Of a stretch of 64,000 nucleotides of DNA, positions 37,000 through 45,851 are shown in pieces (the first letter of the stretch is position 1; every line of letters starts with the position of its first letter). Made by a program: the position numbers and the translations under genes. The notes under the pieces were generated by a model that was not told the origin of the DNA, did not search any database, and saw only the letters and a program-made list of their open reading frames with translations. Origin of the DNA: Hyphomonadaceae bacterium (lineage in GTDB: Bacteria; Pseudomonadota; Alphaproteobacteria; Caulobacterales; Aquidulcibacteraceae); the NCBI GenBank assembly GCA_016791385.1, contig JAEUMR010000009.1, positions 37,911-101,910 on the forward strand. The letters run 5' to 3'.

Positions 37000-39923
37000 G
37001 TATCACCCTCCGCGTCCGCCCATTCCTTGCGCCGCGCCAGGTGGTCGTATTCAAGATACGGCTTGATGAATTGCACGCGCGGCTTGGACAGAAATGGCTG
37101 ATCCGGCTGCGCATAGCGTGCGAGCAGGCCGCGCAGCGAAGCAAGCGCCTTCTCGCCCGCCTCGTGTGCGCCGCCTTCAATCTCCACTGTGCGCGGCGTC
37201 GGATCGGCATTGCCGAAGCGCCAATAGACGAGTTCGTCCACCTTCGCCTTCGGCGCGTTCGCGAACGCGCCGCGCGCCAGCATCGCCGCTTCAAGCAAGA
37301 GCTGCGGCGCAAGGCCTGTGGAAACCTGCTTGTCGCTCGGCGGCGCGCCAGTCTTGAAATCGAGGATCGCCGCGTGCCCGACGCCGATCTCGATGCGATC
37401 GGCGATCCCCGTGAGCTTCACGCCATCAAGAACCAATTCGCCTTTTTCTTCGCGGAAAATCTGTCGGCCAAGCGCGCGTCGCTCATTGAACCACGCCACC
37501 AGCGCTTCGACCGACACGATCATACGCTCACGCTCGGCGGCGCGGCGCTCGGGCGGCACGCCGTTGCGGCGCAATTCCTCATCGAGCAGCTGGATCAGCA
37601 CGCGCGGATCCTCGCCGTCGCCGAAGCGCTCGATCGCCTTGTGCACGGCGATGCCGCGTTCAGCCGGTCCGCTCGGCGCGCCAATCGGCTGCAAATAGTC
37701 GAGCCCGAGTATGCGCCGCGCATACACCGCGTACGGATCGCGGATCAGCGTTTCCACCGCCGTGACGCTGATGCGCGTCAGCCGCTTGCCTGCGGGCGGG
37801 CAAGGCCGCGGCGGCTTCACCGGCGCCACCGCATCCGGTTCGTGCAGCGCATGCGCCCACGCCGCGTACTGGTTCGCGGAATCCAGCGACGCGTTCGCGC
37901 CCTGCACCAATGTCTTCAGCCGCCACAGCCAGCGCGAGGCCAGGGTTGGCGCACCGTCGCGGCGTAGCGCGCGCGTCAGCACTACGTTGGGCGCGCTGGC
38001 CAGCTGCGCGAAATCGTGCGCGGCAAGACCAATACGCGCGTCGAGCGACGGCAAACCCAGCTTGTCGCGCATCGCCCGCGACAGAAACGGGTCTTCGCCC
38101 GGCGCGGCGGGCCATACGCCTTCATTGAGGCTCGCCAAGATCATCAGATCGCGCCGCTGCAAGCGCGCTTCCAGCAGCCCCCAGATCGCCACCCGCGCGT
38201 CGCCGCCGGGCGCGGGTGGAACTTCGCGCTCGCGCATTAGCCGCATCAGCACGCGCGGCGCTGCATGCGCCTGCATCGCGCCGAGCGCGCGGCCATGCTC
38301 GATGGCCTCGCGCAACAGGCCAGCCGCAGCCTCGCCATCGCGCTCCTGCCAGGCATCGGCGTCGCACGCAGCTTCGCACGCTTGCGTCACGGCGTCGGCG
38401 AACTGCGCCAGCGTCAGTTCGCGCTGCCGCATCAAGTTGGTGAGCGGGGCCAGCGCCTGCTGCACCTTCGTCACCAATTCGCGCGCGCGTTGCGGCAGAT
38501 CGAGCGCCGCCAGTTCGGCCAGCGTTTCGAAGCGGCGGGCGCCGCGCAGCGCTTCGTGCTCAAGCGTGACGAGCGCATTATCGCCCCCCGCAGCCAAGGA
38601 CACGCGCGGATGCTTCAGCAACGCCGCTAACGCAACCGGCTCCGCTTCATCGAGCGCCAGCTCGCACAAGAGCGCGATCAAGCGGCCCGCTTCCGTCTCA
38701 TGCAGCGGCGTGCCATGCGAAACGGCGGGCTGAACGCCCCAGCGTGCGAGCTTGGCTTCGATCCGCCGCGCCAGACCCGCGTCCGGGGTGACGACGGCGG
38801 CGTTCGCGCCTTCCCGCTCCAGCGTCTCGCGCAGCATCAGCGCAATCGCCGTCGCTTCTTCGTCTTCGGTTGCGGCTTCGAGTAAGCGCAGGCCTTCCGC
38901 GCCCGCTTTCACGAACGCCGCCCCGCCGGCGGCGGACAGGCGCGCCAGCCAGTCGGCGGTCTTTTCCGCCGGCGCCAGCGCCTCGCGCAGCAGCAGGCGC
39001 CGCGCGCGTCCGCCCGGCGTTTCATCTGCCAGCGGAGGCACATCGCGGCGATCGACGCCGAGGGCTTTCAGCGTTGCCTTGAGCGCATGTTGCGGGTGCT
39101 GGTCGCCGATCATGCGCCAGGATTCCTCATCGATATCGCTATCGATGCCCGGCAGCACGACCACGCCGCGCGGCAAGCGCGCCACCACGCGCATCAGCTC
39201 GCGCGTCGTCGCCTGCGAGCCGGTGGAACCAGCGATAATGATCGGCCGCTGCGGCGGCTCGGCCTGCCAGCGCGCCGCCAGCGCACGGCGAAGCGCCGCG
39301 CCATGCTCGGCCGGATCGCTGACGCCTGCCTCGCTGAGATGCTCCGGCCAATATTTGGTGATGATCTGCAAGAACGCCGCCGACGCCGCCCAATGGCGCG
39401 CCAGCTCAATCTCCTCGACCAGCTTGGGCAGTTTTTCCCAGGCGACACGCTCAACGGTGGCTGCGCTATCGAGCAAGCGCGCCAATTCGTCGGCCAGCGC
39501 CAGCGCGCGCGCGGGATCGTCGACACCATTCGCCGCTTCGTCGCGGCGACGAATCAGCGAAGCGAGTTCAAGGCGTCGGCGCAGCTTATCGATCAGCGGC
39601 GCAAGCTCCACGCCCGCCGGATCGGCGCCCCAGATGTCGGGATCGTCGTCCGCGTGCGGATCGCCGAGCGGGCGGATTGTCGGCAATAGCGCCGCGCCGC
39701 CAAGCCGCTTTGCAAACGCATCGATCAGCCCGCGCGCGGCGCGCCGGTTCGGCGCCAGCACCAGCGCGTCGGCGAGCGCAAACGGATCGTCCTTGCGCAC
39801 CAGCGCGTCGACCATGGCGCCCGCGAGTACATCGAAGAACGCCGCAGACGCCGGCGCAGTCCGAAGCCGCGGCGCGGGGCCGCCGAACAGAGGTTCAGGC
39901 AGCCCGAGCGATAAGCTGCTCAC
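36996..39923 (-). CDS. addB: Double-strand break repair protein AddB
   Basis: 975 residues, alphaproteobacterial AddB type. An inactivated helicase-like N-terminal part (RAARGLIDAFAKRL, about residue 60) recognises DNA, and a C-terminal nuclease has AILDFKTGAPPSDKQ. It begins with GTG overlapping the preceding gene's stop (GTGA), and its own end overlaps addA. The operon order makes equal amounts of both subunits likely. Confidence 0.94.
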   Translation of the reverse strand: MSSLSLGLPEPLFGGPAPRLRTAPASAAFFDVLAGAMVDALVRKDDPFALADALVLAPNRRAARGLIDAFAKRLGGAALLPTIRPLGDPHADDDPDIWGADPAGVELAPLIDKLRRRLELASLIRRRDEAANGVDDPARALALADELARLLDSAATVERVAWEKLPKLVEEIELARHWAASAAFLQIITKYWPEHLSEAGVSDPAEHGAALRRALAARWQAEPPQRPIIIAGSTGSQATTRELMRVVARLPRGVVVLPGIDSDIDEESWRMIGDQHPQHALKATLKALGVDRRDVPPLADETPGGRARRLLLREALAPAEKTADWLARLSAAGGAAFVKAGAEGLRLLEAATEDEEATAIALMLRETLEREGANAAVVTPDAGLARRIEAKLARWGVQPAVSHGTPLHETEAGRLIALLCELALDEAEPVALAALLKHPRVSLAAGGDNALVTLEHEALRGARRFETLAELAALDLPQRARELVTKVQQALAPLTNLMRQRELTLAQFADAVTQACEAACDADAWQERDGEAAAGLLREAIEHGRALGAMQAHAAPRVLMRLMREREVPPAPGGDARVAIWGLLEARLQRRDLMILASLNEGVWPAAPGEDPFLSRAMRDKLGLPSLDARIGLAAHDFAQLASAPNVVLTRALRRDGAPTLASRWLWRLKTLVQGANASLDSANQYAAWAHALHEPDAVAPVKPPRPCPPAGKRLTRISVTAVETLIRDPYAVYARRILGLDYLQPIGAPSGPAERGIAVHKAIERFGDGEDPRVLIQLLDEELRRNGVPPERRAAERERMIVSVEALVAWFNERRALGRQIFREEKGELVLDGVKLTGIADRIEIGVGHAAILDFKTGAPPSDKQVSTGLAPQLLLEAAMLARGAFANAPKAKVDELVYWRFGNADPTPRTVEIEGGAHEAGEKALASLRGLLARYAQPDQPFLSKPRVQFIKPYLEYDHLARRKEWADAEGDT

Positions 39924-40642
39924 GGGCTAGGCGCCGCCGCCGCCAATCGTGCTTCAGCCTGCGCGCGCGCTTCGGGATCGCCGACATGCATCCAGAAGCC
40001 GCCGAGCGGCGCGCCGAAAAGCTGTCCCTCCGCCGCCAGCCGCCGCCACACGCGCGTGAACGAGAACGGCTCAAGCGGCTCTACATCGACGATCGCGGGG
40101 TCGATGATCTGCGCGCCCATATAGGCCCACGGCGCGCGCGGGTGATCGTCGCGGAAGCGGATGCGGCCGTCCGGCTCGGCGAGGAAATCGCCAGCGCCGT
40201 CATAGCCAAGCTGTTCGTCCATCGAAGCGAGCATCAGCCGCGCGCGCATGCGCCTGGGATCGAAGCCGCGCGCAAGGCGAGCGATGGCCGAGCCGTTCGG
40301 CTCTTCCCAGACGCTGTCGATGTTGCAGACGATGATCGGCGCATCGCCGAGCAACGCGCGCGCTTGCTTCACGCCGCCGCCGGTTTCCATCAGCTTGGCG
40401 CGCTCATCGGAGATGACGATCTCGATGTCGCTGCGGCGCTTCACTTGCGCTTCGAGCAGATCGGCGAACGCATGCACGTTCACCACCGCCCGCTTGACCC
40501 CCGCTACGGCCAAGCGGTCGAGCACGTGATCGATCAGCGCGCGGCCACGCACCGTGACCAGCGCCTTCGGCCGGTCGTTGGTCAGCGGACGCATGCGCGT
40601 GCCGAGGCCGGCCGCGAGCACCATGGCGGTTTGCGGGATCAC
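39920..40642 (-). CDS. murU: Nucleotidyltransferase, MurU-like
   Basis: 240 residues. The sugar-nucleotidyltransferase signature AMVLAAGLGTRMRPLTNDRPKALV is at the N-terminus and the metal motif VCNIDSVW lies near residue 105. Next to an AmgK-like kinase it fits MurU, which turns N-acetylmuramate 1-phosphate into UDP-MurNAc in peptidoglycan recycling; mannose-1-phosphate guanylyltransferase is the alternative. The GTG at 40642 overlaps the kinase stop (GTGA), fixing the start; the frame is open to 40738. Confidence 0.82.
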   Translation of the reverse strand: MIPQTAMVLAAGLGTRMRPLTNDRPKALVTVRGRALIDHVLDRLAVAGVKRAVVNVHAFADLLEAQVKRRSDIEIVISDERAKLMETGGGVKQARALLGDAPIIVCNIDSVWEEPNGSAIARLARGFDPRRMRARLMLASMDEQLGYDGAGDFLAEPDGRIRFRDDHPRAPWAYMGAQIIDPAIVDVEPLEPFSFTRVWRRLAAEGQLFGAPLGGFWMHVGDPEARAQAEARLAAAAPSP

Positions 40643-41745
40643 GCCGCGCGCTCCAGGTAAGGCCGCGCCACGCTTTCGACGAACGCCTTCGCCTCGGAAA
40701 GCGCCGGATGTTCGAGCGTGCGGGCAAGGTGCCTCCACTCGCGCGGCATGAAGGCGAGATAGCGTTGTTTGCCATCGCGGCCCGCCAGGCGTGAGAAGAT
40801 GCCGAGGATGCGCATGGTGTTGAGCGCGCCCAGCACGGCGAGTTCCCGGCGGAATTCAGCGTCGCTGGCGCCGGACGCATCGAGATAAGCGCGGATTGCC
40901 GCTTCGCGTGCAGCCGGGCTGACATCGCGCCGCGCATCGTCCAGCAGCATCGAGAAATCCCAGGCGCGCCAACCGCGCACGGCATCCTGAAAATCGAGCA
41001 GGCCGACGCGCTTGAGGCCTTCGCGCTCCGGCAGCCAGAGCAGGTTCTCGGCGTGGTAGTCGCGGATCGTGAACGCGCGCGGAAAACCGAGCGCCTTGAC
41101 GATCATGCTGTCGCGCACCTTCTCCCAGCGCGCGCGCGCCGCATCGTCGATGCGCACCTCCGCCGCGCGCGGCAGCCATTCGACGAACAGATCAGCATTC
41201 ACCTCAAGCGCCAGCGCGTCGTAATCGAGCAGCGGCCAGTTCGCGCCGCCCGCGCCATACATGCGTGAGGGGATCGGCGCGGCGTGCACATGCGCCAGCA
41301 CGCGCGCCGCCTCCTCATAAAGCGCGACCTCGTTCTCGCCGTTGGGAATGACGTTGGCGTAGAGATTGTCGCCAAGATCTTCGAGCACAGCGTAGCCGGC
41401 GGCGCAGTCGGCGCCCAACACGCGCGGCGGCGAGAGCCCAAGGCTCTCCAGATGCGCAGCGACAGCGACAAACGCTTCAACGCGGGACGCCGCGAGCCGC
41501 GCGGTGGCGTTCCAACCCAGCTGACGGCGCTCGGCCGGCGTCGCGCCCGGCGGGCAGGGCTGCGATTCCGCCGAGGGCGGCGCGTCCATCAGCATCGCAC
41601 GGCGGTCGCCGAGTACGAGGCGTTCGTAGCGGCGCGTCGAGGCGTCACCCGCGAGCGGATGGCGTTCGGCGCCGCCGAACCCTGTTTCGCTCAAAAGCCG
41701 CGACAGCGCTTCAGATCGATCCAAGCTTTGCTCTCCATGCGCCAT
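40639..41745 (-). CDS. amgK: Aminoglycoside-phosphotransferase-fold kinase, AmgK-like
   Basis: 368 residues with the APH fold: AGDASTRRYERLVL nucleotide loop, Brenner-type catalytic IRDYHAENLLW and metal motif VGLLDFQDAV. With the neighbouring MurU-like gene this matches the anomeric MurNAc/GlcNAc kinase of cell-wall recycling. The start is uncertain: the ATG at 41745 overlaps tsaE by 35 bp, while a TTG 21 bases further in (AGC TTG GAT) has GGAGAG upstream. Confidence 0.82.
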   Translation of the reverse strand: MAHGEQSLDRSEALSRLLSETGFGGAERHPLAGDASTRRYERLVLGDRRAMLMDAPPSAESQPCPPGATPAERRQLGWNATARLAASRVEAFVAVAAHLESLGLSPPRVLGADCAAGYAVLEDLGDNLYANVIPNGENEVALYEEAARVLAHVHAAPIPSRMYGAGGANWPLLDYDALALEVNADLFVEWLPRAAEVRIDDAARARWEKVRDSMIVKALGFPRAFTIRDYHAENLLWLPEREGLKRVGLLDFQDAVRGWRAWDFSMLLDDARRDVSPAAREAAIRAYLDASGASDAEFRRELAVLGALNTMRILGIFSRLAGRDGKQRYLAFMPREWRHLARTLEHPALSEAKAFVESVARPYLERAA

Positions 41746-42184
41746 GCGCCTTAAGCGCGGCGCGGCGCCCTTCGCCTTCCGGCGTAAGCGCCACATCCAA
41801 ACGGTTCTTCGGCAGCGCCCCTTCGAGCCGCTCGGGCCACTCGATCAGGCAGGCTGCGTCCACGAAGGCGTCCTCAAGGCCCAGCTCCCAGGCTTCGTCC
41901 GGCCGTTTCAGCCGGTAGAGATCGACATGCCACAGCTCTCCGCGGCCGCCTTCATAGGTCTGCACCAGGGTAAAAGTGGGGCTGGGAACCTCTTCGCGCT
42001 GCTTCCCGGTCCAGGCTTCGATCGCCCCGCGGGCGAGCGTCGTCTTTCCCGCCCCTAGATTGCCGGCAAGGCAAACCACGTCACCCCGCTCCAGCACCGC
42101 CCCCAGGCGGCGGCCAAGCGCCAGCGTTGCCGCTGCGTCCGGCAACGCGATCTGACGCGAATCAACGAGGGAATCCGGGGTCAC
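41711..42184 (-). CDS. tsaE: tRNA t6A biosynthesis ATPase TsaE
   Basis: 157 residues. Walker A GNLGAGKTTLARG, VPSPTFTLVQTY and HVDLYRLKRPDEAWELGLED are the TsaE signatures; it supports TsaBD in threonylcarbamoyl-adenosine formation. The start codon is GTG. First gene of the tsaE-amgK-murU-addB-addA run, and divergent from the FAD reductase gene. Confidence 0.95.
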   Translation of the reverse strand: MTPDSLVDSRQIALPDAAATLALGRRLGAVLERGDVVCLAGNLGAGKTTLARGAIEAWTGKQREEVPSPTFTLVQTYEGGRGELWHVDLYRLKRPDEAWELGLEDAFVDAACLIEWPERLEGALPKNRLDVALTPEGEGRRAALKAHGAWRAKLGSI

Positions 42185-42267
42185 GGCGGCGGATGCTGCC
42201 TTCGGGGCAGCGCGGCATCAAGGCCCGCTTGCCACCCGGCCCCATCCACAGCAAACACTAAGGCGCT

Positions 42268-43506
42268 GTGACCACGAGCGAAATCAACCGCATCATCATC
42301 ATCGGCGCGGGCCAGGCCGGCGCCGAGACGGCCCAGCGCCTGCGCCAAGGCGGCTTCAAGGGCGATATCACGCTGATCGGCGAAGAGCCGTGCGCGCCCT
42401 ACCAACGCCCGCCCTTGTCGAAGAAGTACCTGCTCGGCGAATTGCCGCTTGAGCGGCTGCTGCTTCGCCCCGCCTCGCACTACGCCGAAGAACACATCGT
42501 GTTCCAATCGCCGGTGAAGGCAGTGTGGATCGACCGCGCCAACAAGCGCGTGCGCATCGAGGGCGGGCGTGAGCTGCCGTACGACGCGCTCGTGCTCGCC
42601 ACCGGCGCGCGCCCGCGCAAGCTCTCGCTCGTCGGCGCCGATCTCGAAGGCGTGCACACCTTCCGCACCGCCGCCGACGCAGACGCCATCCGCCCGCGTT
42701 TCGTACCCGGCGCGAAGCTGATCGTGATCGGCGCGGGCTATATCGGACTCGAAGTTGCGGCCGTGGGCCGCCAGCTCGGCCTCGATGTGACGGTGGTGGA
42801 AACTGCGGTGCGCCCGCTGGCGCGGGTGACGAGCCCGGAAGTCGCCGGCTTCTTTCTCGACGAGCACACCCGCCAGGGCGTGCGCTTCGTGCTCGGCGGT
42901 CAGCCCGCCGTGATCAAGGGCACGGATCGCGTCACCGGCGTTGCGCTGATCGACGGCGGCGAATTGCCGGCCGACCTCGTAATCGCCGGCATCGGCGTCA
43001 ATCCGGATACGGCCCTCGCCGAGCAATGCGGCCTCAAGGTTGAGAACGGCATCCTCACCGACGCCGAGTGCCGCACCTCCGACCCGAACATCTTCGCCAT
43101 CGGCGATGTCGCCTCCCGGCCGATGCTGCACTACGGCAACCGCATCGCCCGGCTGGAGAGCGTCCATAACGCGGTGGAAGGCGCCAAGATCGTCGCCGCC
43201 ACCATCCTCGGCCAGAAGCAGGCCGTCGAGGCGCCCTGGTTCTGGTCGGACCAATACGACCTCAAACTGCAGATCGCCGGGCTGTTCCAAGGTTACGACC
43301 ACGTCGCGTTCCGTGGCGTTATGGCTGACCGGAGCTTCGCGGCCTTCTATTACAAGGATGGGAAATTGATCGCAGTCGATGCGGTCAACCGGCCGGCGGA
43401 GTATTTAGGCGCCAAGATGCTGATCCAAACTGGACGCAGCTTGCCGCCTGAAGTCATCACCGACGAAAGCCGGCCCATGAAGGAACTGGTCGCAAGCGCG
43501 CGCTAG
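42268..43506 (+). CDS. FAD-dependent ferredoxin reductase
   Basis: 412 residues of the putidaredoxin/rhodocoxin reductase group: IIIIGAGQAGAETAQRLR FAD motif, PPLSKKYLLG, LVLATGARPR, the NAD motif VIGAGYIGLEVAAVG and FAIGDVASRP. It passes electrons from NAD(P)H to a [2Fe-2S] ferredoxin, whose gene follows 9 bp later. Start codon GTG at 42268. The terminal acceptor (for example a P450 or Fe-S assembly) is not in the window. Confidence 0.92.
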   Translation: MTTSEINRIIIIGAGQAGAETAQRLRQGGFKGDITLIGEEPCAPYQRPPLSKKYLLGELPLERLLLRPASHYAEEHIVFQSPVKAVWIDRANKRVRIEGGRELPYDALVLATGARPRKLSLVGADLEGVHTFRTAADADAIRPRFVPGAKLIVIGAGYIGLEVAAVGRQLGLDVTVVETAVRPLARVTSPEVAGFFLDEHTRQGVRFVLGGQPAVIKGTDRVTGVALIDGGELPADLVIAGIGVNPDTALAEQCGLKVENGILTDAECRTSDPNIFAIGDVASRPMLHYGNRIARLESVHNAVEGAKIVAATILGQKQAVEAPWFWSDQYDLKLQIAGLFQGYDHVAFRGVMADRSFAAFYYKDGKLIAVDAVNRPAEYLGAKMLIQTGRSLPPEVITDESRPMKELVASAR

Positions 43507-43835
<329 letters not shown>

Positions 43836-43836
<1 letters not shown>

Positions 43837-44282
43837 TGCGCCGCATCCCCCCGCCGCTCTGGGCGCTTCTGCTGCTCGGCGCGACGTGGGGATTGAGCCT
43901 TGCGCCCGGCCTGCGTGACTGGCCGGTGTTGCAGACCCGTCCGATCGGCCTCAGCCTGATCGCCGTGGCGATGGCGATCGTGTTTTTCGCCATCGTGCAA
44001 TTCCGCTTGGCAAACACGCAGCTGTTGCCGGAATCGAAAACCAACAACAGCCTCGTCACCGACGGCCTCTACGCCTTCACGCGCAACCCGATGTACCTGG
44101 CCATGACCGTGTTCTGCCTCGGCGGCGCGCTCTGGTTCGGCCGCATGCCGATGCTGATCGCGCCGGTGGCGATGTTTGCCATCGCCAATTGGGTGTTCAT
44201 CCCGTTCGAGGAAGCAAAGATGCGCCGCCAGTTCGGCGCCGCCTTCGAGGGCTATTGCCTGCGCGTACGCCGCTGGCTCTGA
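43836..44282 (+). CDS. Isoprenylcysteine/phospholipid methyltransferase family membrane protein
   Basis: 148 residues with four hydrophobic helices. GLYAFTRNPMYLAMTVF and the closing FEEAKMRRQFGAAFEGY are the SAM-binding signature of the ICMT/PEMT family. The substrate in bacteria is unknown. Its ATG overlaps the ferredoxin stop by one base (TGATG). Confidence 0.88.
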
Positions 44283-44339
44283 GCGGGTTGCGCTCGCGCC
44301 TAGTCTCCTATTCACTGCGTTGACGGAATGGGGGACCCG

Positions 44340-45731
44340 ATGCGCGCACTCGTTTTCGCACTTGCCTTTGCAGCCTTCGGCGCAACAGCGAAGGCGCGGG
44401 ACCTCTCGCCCGACCGGGCCGCGTTCCGCTCTGTCTACGAGGAGCTGGTCGAGATCGACACCTCGGCCGCCACCGGCTCCTGCACCCGCGCCGCCGAAGC
44501 CATGCTCGCGCACTTGCGCGCCGCCGGTTACAGCGAGGCCGACGCGCAGGTGATCGTGCCCGATGGCGCGCCCGATGACGGCAATCTCGTCGCCGTGCTG
44601 CGCGGGACCTCACGCCAGCGCGCCGTGCTGCTGCTGGCGCATATCGATGTCGTCAACGCCAACCGCGCCGACTGGGAGCGCGATCCGTTCACGCTGGTGG
44701 AGGAGAACGGCTATTTCTACGGCCGCGGCGCCGCCGACGATAAGGCGATGGCCGCCGTGTTCGTCGACATGATGGTGCGGATGAAGCGCGAGAACTTCCG
44801 GCCGCGCCGTTCCATCCGCATGGCGCTCACCTGCGGCGAGGAAACCTCTCCGCGCATCAACGGCGTCGATTATCTGCTGCGCAACCACCGCGAATGGGTG
44901 GCCGCCGATTTCGCCATCAACGAAGGCGCGGGCGGCACGCTTGGTCCGGACGGGCGCCCGATCGCGCTCAACGTGTTGGCCGGCGAAAAAATCCACCAAG
45001 TGGTGACGCTCACCGTCACCAATCCCGGCGGCCATTCTTCGCGGCCCGTACCGGAAAACGCGATCTACCGCTTGGCCGCAGGCCTGGAGCGGCTGTCGCA
45101 GTTCCAATTCCCGGTCGAACTCAACGAGGTCACGCGCACCTTCTTCGAACGCATGGCCCCGATCGTCGGCGGCGAGACGGGCGCGGCGATGGCCGCGATC
45201 GCGCGCGATCCCAGTGATGCAGCGGCGGCGGCGACGCTGTCGCGCGATGCGTCCTTCAACGCAATCATGCGCACCACCTGCGTCGCCACCCAGGTCGAAG
45301 CCGGTCACGCGCCAAACGCGCTGCCGCAGCGCGCCGTGGCGACGCTGTCGTGCCGCGTGCTGCAAGGTCACACCGCCGAGGAAGTGCAAGCCGCGCTGCA
45401 AACGGCGCTGGCCGATCCGCAAATCACCGTCGCCATCGAGCGCCGCCGCGAAGGCTCAACCGCGCCGCGCCTCACCCGCGAGATCATGGCGCCGGTGGAA
45501 CGCGCTGCCGCCCGGCTCTGGCCCGGCGTGCCGATCATCCCAACCATGACGCCCGGCGCCACCGACGGCCGCTGGCTCAACAATGCCGGCATCCCGACCT
45601 ACGGCATGAGCGGCATGTTCTCCACGCCCGGCGAAAACAACGCGCACGGCCTCAACGAAAAAATCCGCGTGCAAAGCCTCTACCAAGGCCGCGACTTCCT
45701 CGACGCGATCGTGCGGGATTACGCGCGGTAA
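44340..45731 (+). CDS. M20 family metallopeptidase, exported
   Basis: 463 residues. A signal peptide (MRALVFALAFAAFGATAKA) suggests periplasmic location. Metal ligands are in LLLAHIDVV and GRGAADDKAM, and the catalytic/metal glutamates in LTCGEETS; a dimerisation domain (NPGGHSSRPVPENAIYRL) follows. It is probably a carboxypeptidase or dipeptidase. The start at 44340 has GGGGGA upstream; an in-frame ATG at 44328 would put charged residues before the signal. Confidence 0.9.
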   Translation: MRALVFALAFAAFGATAKARDLSPDRAAFRSVYEELVEIDTSAATGSCTRAAEAMLAHLRAAGYSEADAQVIVPDGAPDDGNLVAVLRGTSRQRAVLLLAHIDVVNANRADWERDPFTLVEENGYFYGRGAADDKAMAAVFVDMMVRMKRENFRPRRSIRMALTCGEETSPRINGVDYLLRNHREWVAADFAINEGAGGTLGPDGRPIALNVLAGEKIHQVVTLTVTNPGGHSSRPVPENAIYRLAAGLERLSQFQFPVELNEVTRTFFERMAPIVGGETGAAMAAIARDPSDAAAAATLSRDASFNAIMRTTCVATQVEAGHAPNALPQRAVATLSCRVLQGHTAEEVQAALQTALADPQITVAIERRREGSTAPRLTREIMAPVERAAARLWPGVPIIPTMTPGATDGRWLNNAGIPTYGMSGMFSTPGENNAHGLNEKIRVQSLYQGRDFLDAIVRDYAR

Positions 45732-45740
45732 ATACGGAGC

Positions 45741-45757
45741 GCCGGCGTCTCGCCGGC
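45741..45757. repeat. Short hairpin after M20 peptidase gene
   Basis: GCCGGCG-TCT-CGCCGGC, a perfect 7-bp stem with 3-base loop, 10 bp after the stop. No T-run follows on either strand, so its role as a terminator is uncertain. Confidence 0.4.
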
Positions 45758-45765
45758 TGCGCAGC

Positions 45766-45818
45766 CTTCGACAGGCTCAGGCCGACGCAGAAGATGCGTC
45801 ACGCTGAGCTTGTCGAAG
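45766..45818. repeat. REP-like palindromic repeat, copy 2
   Basis: Arms CTTCGACAGGCTCAGGCCGA(CGC) at 45766-45788 and its imperfect complement at 45796-45818 (19 of 23 match), with a short loop. The left arm is identical to copy 1 at 27081 for its first 17 bases. It lies between convergent genes. Confidence 0.8.
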
Positions 45819-45851
45819 CGTAAGAGCCGACGTCTCGCCGCCGCTCCATAG

